From NCBI RefSeq assembly GCF_000455265.1, contig NZ_HG005140.1, positions 215,139-279,138 of the forward strand: DNA of 64,000 nucleotides, read 5' to 3'. A program made the translations under genes and the position numbers. Source of the stretch: Paenibacillus antibioticophila (GTDB lineage: Bacteria; Bacillota; Bacilli; Paenibacillales; Paenibacillaceae). Shown piece by piece: positions 60,008 to 64,000 of this stretch. Below the pieces are notes generated by a model. The model ran no database searches. It saw nothing but the letters and a program-made list of their open reading frames with translations, and was not told where the DNA came from. Positions within the stretch are counted from its first letter, which is position 1. Every line of letters begins with the position of its first letter.

Positions 60008-62326
60008 ATGAGACAATACTTAAAAATGGATGAATGGTCAATTATCGAGGAATCCTTCGACCCGTCAACCCATGAGATTTCCGAGAGTATTTTCAGCATC
60101 GGCAATGGATATATGGGACAGCGGGCTAACTTTGAAGAGAAGTACAGCGGCGCGTCCCTGCAGGGCAGTTATATGGCCGGTGTCTATTATCCCGATAAAA
60201 CCCGTGTCGGCTGGTGGAAGAACGGGTATCCGGAGTATTTTGCCAAGGTGCTGAACAGTACGAACTGGATCGGTATTCATGTGCTCCTAGACGGAGTTGC
60301 CCTGGATCTGGCTCAATGCGAGGTCAAAGAGTTCGTCCGTGAATTGAATATGAAGGAAGGCTACCTCTCCCGTCGGTTCACGGCTGTCATGGAGGACGGC
60401 AAGGAGCTGCGGGTTGAGACCGTTCGATTTGTCAGCATGAAGCGCCATGAGATCGGAGCCATCCGCTATGCGGTCACTCCGCTTAATTTCTCAGGTATGA
60501 TCACCTTCGTCCCTTATCTGGACGGCGATGTGAAGAACAAGGACTCCAACTATGAAGAGAAGTTCTGGCTTGAGGTTGAGAAAAATGCCGGGCCGGAGCG
60601 CTCCTACCTGACTCTGAAGACGAAGAAGCTTGATTTCCACGTCACTTCGGTGATGTCCTTTGATGTAACAAAGAATGGAACGGCGCTTGAGCTCCAGCCT
60701 GTGCTAGTTGAGAACGAGAAATATGTGTCCTCCGAGGTTTCCTTTGAGACGGCTAAGGATGAGACGCTGACCCTTTATAAATATGTGGCCAATGTCACCT
60801 CCCGTGATCATGGTCTGGGCCAGCTGGTTGAAGCAGGGACAGCAGCGCTGTCTGCAGCGAAATCGGCCGGATTCGATGTCCTCCTTCAAGAACAGGCTGA
60901 TGTCTGGGTGGAAAAATGGAAGGGCAGTGACATCATCATCGAAGGTGACGTATCGGCACAGCAAGGCATTCGCTTTAATATTTTCCAATTGAATCAAACC
61001 TACACCGGGGAAGACGACCGTCTGAATATCGGACCTAAAGGCTTCACTGGTGAAAAATATGGCGGCAGCACTTATTGGGATACCGAGGCTTATTGTGTGC
61101 CTTTCTACCTCAGCACGGCTGATTCGTCCATTGCCCGCAATCTGCTTATTTATCGTTACAAGCACTTGGAAAAGGCTAAGGAGAACGCCCGCAAGCTTGG
61201 CTTCACCAAGGGTGCGCTTTATCCGATGGTAACGATGAACGGGGAAGAATGCCACAACGAGTGGGAAATTACGTTTGAAGAAATTCACCGGAACGGTGCG
61301 ATTGCCTACGCCATTTATAACTATGTCAATTACACCGGAGACAAGGCTTACCTAGGTCAATATGGACTTGAGGTGCTTGCGGAAATTTCCCGGTTCTGGG
61401 AAGAGCGCGTTAATTTCTCCAAGGATAAAGGCAAATACGTGATGCTGGGCGTTACCGGTCCGAATGAATACGAGAATAACGTAAATAACAACTGGTACAC
61501 GAACCGGATCGCAGTCTGGACGCTGGAATATACGCTGGAAGTGCTGGAGGAGTTAAGCAAGCATGAGCCGGCGCGTTATAAGGAATTGGTTGAGAAGCTA
61601 GGCCTTCGTGAGGAAGAAACGAGCAAGTGGAAGGATATTATTTCGAATATGTATTATCCGTTGGATAATGAGCGCGGCGTCTTCCTGCAGCAGGACGGCT
61701 TCCTGGATAAAGAGCTTGTTCCGGTCAAGGAATTGGCGCCGGAGCATCTCCCGCTGAACCAGAACTGGTCCTGGGACCGGATTCTCCGCTCCTGCTACAT
61801 TAAGCAGGCAGACGTGCTTCAAGGGTTGTATTTCCTCGGAGATCGTTATGATCTGGAGACGAAGAAACGGAACTTCGACTTCTATGAGCCATTGACGGTT
61901 CACGAGTCCTCCTTGTCGCCTTGCGTCCATTCGATTCTTGCTTGCGAACTGGGTTACCAGGAAAAGGCTTATGAGATGTACCTGCGTACTGCCCGTCTGG
62001 ACCTGGACAACTACAACAACGACACGGAAGACGGCTGCCACACGACAAGCATGGCGGGAACCTGGATGGCCGTTATCCAAGGCTTTGCCGGATTGCGCGT
62101 ACACAATAACGAGCTGGTGCTGCGTCCATTCATCCCGTCGCACTGGAAGTCCTTCTCCTTCAATGTGATGTTCCGTGGAGCTACCTTGAAGGTTAGTGTC
62201 GGCGAGAACAGCATTACTGTAACGAACGAGACGGATATTCCTGCTGCCGTACGGATCTATGATGAGAGCTATACGGTAGATGGTCACGGCAAGGTAGCAG
62301 CCGAAAGATCTCAGGTAGTCCTGTAA
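60008..62326 (+). CDS. mapA: Maltose phosphorylase (GH65)
   Basis: The 772-residue cytoplasmic protein has the GH65 N-terminal beta-sandwich (GNGYMGQRANFEE) and the (alpha/alpha)6 barrel, with Glu487 in GVTGPNEYENN as the general acid, the same position as in the Lactobacillus enzyme, and the phosphate-binding segment with HNEWEITFEE. It cuts maltose with phosphate to glucose and beta-glucose-1-phosphate. It lies after pgmB and shares the operator upstream. AAAGGAGCAGGTTTTC precedes the ATG. Confidence 0.95.
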   Translation: MRQYLKMDEWSIIEESFDPSTHEISESIFSIGNGYMGQRANFEEKYSGASLQGSYMAGVYYPDKTRVGWWKNGYPEYFAKVLNSTNWIGIHVLLDGVALDLAQCEVKEFVRELNMKEGYLSRRFTAVMEDGKELRVETVRFVSMKRHEIGAIRYAVTPLNFSGMITFVPYLDGDVKNKDSNYEEKFWLEVEKNAGPERSYLTLKTKKLDFHVTSVMSFDVTKNGTALELQPVLVENEKYVSSEVSFETAKDETLTLYKYVANVTSRDHGLGQLVEAGTAALSAAKSAGFDVLLQEQADVWVEKWKGSDIIIEGDVSAQQGIRFNIFQLNQTYTGEDDRLNIGPKGFTGEKYGGSTYWDTEAYCVPFYLSTADSSIARNLLIYRYKHLEKAKENARKLGFTKGALYPMVTMNGEECHNEWEITFEEIHRNGAIAYAIYNYVNYTGDKAYLGQYGLEVLAEISRFWEERVNFSKDKGKYVMLGVTGPNEYENNVNNNWYTNRIAVWTLEYTLEVLEELSKHEPARYKELVEKLGLREEETSKWKDIISNMYYPLDNERGVFLQQDGFLDKELVPVKELAPEHLPLNQNWSWDRILRSCYIKQADVLQGLYFLGDRYDLETKKRNFDFYEPLTVHESSLSPCVHSILACELGYQEKAYEMYLRTARLDLDNYNNDTEDGCHTTSMAGTWMAVIQGFAGLRVHNNELVLRPFIPSHWKSFSFNVMFRGATLKVSVGENSITVTNETDIPAAVRIYDESYTVDGHGKVAAERSQVVL

Positions 62327-62338
62327 AGATGAATAGAA

Positions 62339-62385
62339 CAAGAGGGTGTCCCAGAATTTTACTTCGGGACACCCTCTTCTTTTAT
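62339..62385. terminator. Bidirectional terminator after mapA and the SLH gene
   Basis: AGAGGGTGTCCC pairs with GGGACACCCTCT around a 12-bp loop and is followed by TCTTTTATC on the plus strand; on the minus strand it ends TGTTCTATTC. It lies between two convergent genes. Confidence 0.85.
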
Positions 62386-62391
62386 CATGCC

Positions 62392-64000
62392 CTATTCCGA
62401 ATTCAGCAAGAAGTTTATTGCAAATTGGGCCGCTTCAGCTCTTGTTGCAGATTGTGCCGGTGCAAAATGATCCCCTTGGCCTTTAACAAGTCCAAGCTCG
62501 GCAGCAGCATGCACACTTGCGCGAGCCCAGGAAGCGATGCTTGAATCATCCTTGAAGCGGGATGAATCAGATGGTGCCGGAGCATCTACATCCTGCTGCA
62601 ATTCCAAAGCGCGCATCAGAATAGTAACAATTTCCTGGCGGCTAATTTCGGCATCAGGCTCGAAACGGTCCGCTGAGCGTCCGCTGACTAAGCCGAGCTT
62701 CACTAATTTGGCAAGGTCATCCTTGTACCAAGCGTCTGAAGGAACGTCATTGAACTTCAACTCGCTCTGCTCCTTCAAGTGCAGTGCTTTGGCAACAAGG
62801 GTTGTAAATTCTGCCCTAGTAATTGTTCGGCCGGGCTCGTACTTATTACCCGGCACACCTTGCGTCCAATGCTTCGCCGCAAGGATTTGGATAGCATCTG
62901 CCGCCCAATGAGTATCCGAAACATCCTGGAAGTTGACCTTATACTCCAGAAGCGCGTAGGTCCCTGCCTGCTCAACCTCCAAGCCCATCACATTACCATT
63001 TCGGGCTCCCCCCAGATAGGTCAATGTGCCATCATTATTAATCAAGTAGATTCCCAAGAGGTCGGCATTCAGACCGGTAGTAATCGGCATCTTGATGTTC
63101 AAAGGCTGAATGGTGGGTTCCGTAATTTCTTTTACTGTCGCCCCTTGATTATCGACAACCTTCAAATCCAGCTTAACTGTCGAGCCCTTGATCGATATTT
63201 CTGAATTGGCGGTAACGCCAGCCTGATCCAAGGATATCGGTTGGATACCGAGCTGCAATTTATTTGTGGAGAGAGGAGAATCCCCCAACAAATCCTTCAT
63301 TTGCTTCAGCACTTCCGGCGGAATGTCCAGGGTCAGTGTATCCGTTTCAATGCGAAGAATATTTTGATTTAACAGTTCTCCAGCATTTAGAGGCAAGTCG
63401 ATGCTTGTAACTTCCGTTTTTACGGTGATGGCTACAACTCCCGCCTCGCTGGCTTTCAACAAATCTTGCCCCGAGACAATCATTTGGGACGGGTTCGCAG
63501 GAGGCAACGGTGAAGTTCCATTTTCCGTCTTTGTTCCTCCGCTATCTCCGCCCGCTCCTTCGTTCGTACCTGTGCCTGGGGATACAGGGACATATAGCTT
63601 GAGAATACGGCTCCGAGCCTGCACCAAATTCTCATAAGCGGTTCGCACTGTATCGGCTGGGCTATCTGCCGTTAAGGCAACAGCCGTAAGATACGCTGAA
63701 CTGGACTTCAACTCGGCAATGGATTGAGCGGTATATACAACATCATTTTTCAACGCTTTGATTTGGTTAATTAGGGAGGATAACAGACTCCATTCCGCAG
63801 ATTGTTCTGTCTCCACCGTAAATAGCACTTCATCGCTTTCTTTTACCCCAATATAATCTCGTCCGTGCAAGTGGATGGTATGCGTTACTTCAACCTTATA
63901 GGCACCCCCGTCGGAAGCGGCTGCACTGTCAATTGTATACTCCGCATTTGTGGCTCCCGCTATAGGAGCTCCATCTTTAAACCATTGATAGCTCAATACT
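62392..64000 (-). CDS. SLH-domain surface protein, partial (N-terminus outside window)
   Basis: The frame is open to the end of the window; its N-terminus lies beyond it. At the left part of the window there are three C-terminal S-layer homology repeats (each about 55 residues; FQDVSDTHWAADAIQILAAK, FNDVPSDAWYKDDLAKLVKLG, FKDDSSIASWARASVHAAAELG). Further toward the N-terminus lie a Gly/Thr/Pro-rich linker and, at the edge, a SYQWFKDG segment of an Ig-like domain. The SLH repeats bind the pyruvylated secondary wall polymer, so the protein is anchored at the cell surface. Enzymatic or adhesive function cannot be told from this part. Confidence 0.88.
   Translation of the reverse strand, partial: VLSYQWFKDGAPIAGATNAEYTIDSAAASDGGAYKVEVTHTIHLHGRDYIGVKESDEVLFTVETEQSAEWSLLSSLINQIKALKNDVVYTAQSIAELKSSSAYLTAVALTADSPADTVRTAYENLVQARSRILKLYVPVSPGTGTNEGAGGDSGGTKTENGTSPLPPANPSQMIVSGQDLLKASEAGVVAITVKTEVTSIDLPLNAGELLNQNILRIETDTLTLDIPPEVLKQMKDLLGDSPLSTNKLQLGIQPISLDQAGVTANSEISIKGSTVKLDLKVVDNQGATVKEITEPTIQPLNIKMPITTGLNADLLGIYLINNDGTLTYLGGARNGNVMGLEVEQAGTYALLEYKVNFQDVSDTHWAADAIQILAAKHWTQGVPGNKYEPGRTITRAEFTTLVAKALHLKEQSELKFNDVPSDAWYKDDLAKLVKLGLVSGRSADRFEPDAEISRQEIVTILMRALELQQDVDAPAPSDSSRFKDDSSIASWARASVHAAAELGLVKGQGDHFAPAQSATRAEAAQFAINFLLNSE

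Overview
The window looks like chromosome of a Paenibacillus-type Firmicute. The reasons are strong AGGAGG ribosome sites, frequent GTG and TTG starts, moderate GC, a menaquinol oxidase of the qoxABCD type, CsoR/CopZ/CopA copper genes, TcyP, ThiXYZ, YezD, YdjO and CcdC homologues, an SLH-domain surface protein, and a large load of sugar-uptake and glycoside hydrolase genes. Genus is inferred from gene content only. No rRNA, tRNA, CRISPR array, prophage or IS transposase was found.

Layout. 1-2.0 kb: the end of a metal P-type ATPase and a Cys-rich Crp/Fnr regulator. 2.0-3.3 kb: a gene-free island of inverted repeats. 3.3-7.4 kb: flavin reductase, P-loop kinase, two SDR-like proteins and an unknown membrane protein. 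7.5-10.7 kb: a sulfate transporter operon (binding protein, CysT, CysW, YezD) with a structured leader. 11-13.5 kb: lactonase, CcdC, YdjO and a cold-shock protein. 13.6-17.1 kb: a TPP-riboswitch-controlled pyrimidine/thiamine transporter (thiY, thiamine-binding protein, thiX, thiZ), with a MITE-like element inside the operon. 17-23 kb: HD-GYP protein, ArsR/DUF2087 regulator with an MFS pump, nitroreductase, LOG enzyme, and an SPFH/ribbon-helix-helix/unknown trio. 23-26.3 kb: csoR-copZ-copA with two CsoR boxes. 26.5-31.1 kb: a lipoprotein sugar-binding protein, an AraC regulator and a GH43 enzyme that share one promoter architecture. 31.7-35.6 kb: qoxABCD. 36-41 kb: ddh, SLC45-type MFS with GDPD, an FMN reductase, pspC-pspA. 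41-42.4 kb: a second repeat island. 42.4-45.5 kb: NfeD/SPFH pair and the cystine transporter tcyP. 45.7-62.3 kb: a maltose/maltodextrin regulon. 62.4 kb to the end: an SLH-anchored protein entering from beyond the window.

The maltose region forms a coherent pathway. An extracellular lipoprotein amylase (45.8 kb) cleaves alpha-glucans. MalEFG (52-56 kb, no ATPase encoded here) imports maltodextrins. A neopullulanase/cyclomaltodextrinase and an alpha-glucosidase cut them in the cytoplasm. Maltose phosphorylase makes glucose plus beta-glucose-1-phosphate, and beta-phosphoglucomutase converts the latter to glucose-6-phosphate. A LacI-type repressor is encoded in the middle, and copies of a CAAACG-centred operator lie in front of nearly every unit. 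A chemoreceptor sits just downstream of malG.

The least explained material is non-coding: two 1.1-kb islands that share inverted ends and an equal-length 128-bp palindromic core, six copies of a MITE-like element, a second TTCAAAAAG inverted-repeat family, a 51-bp tandem repeat family with base changes that preserve a stem, and a three-stem leader upstream of the sulfate-binding protein gene. All of these come from reading the sequence by eye. No alignment, folding or database search was run.
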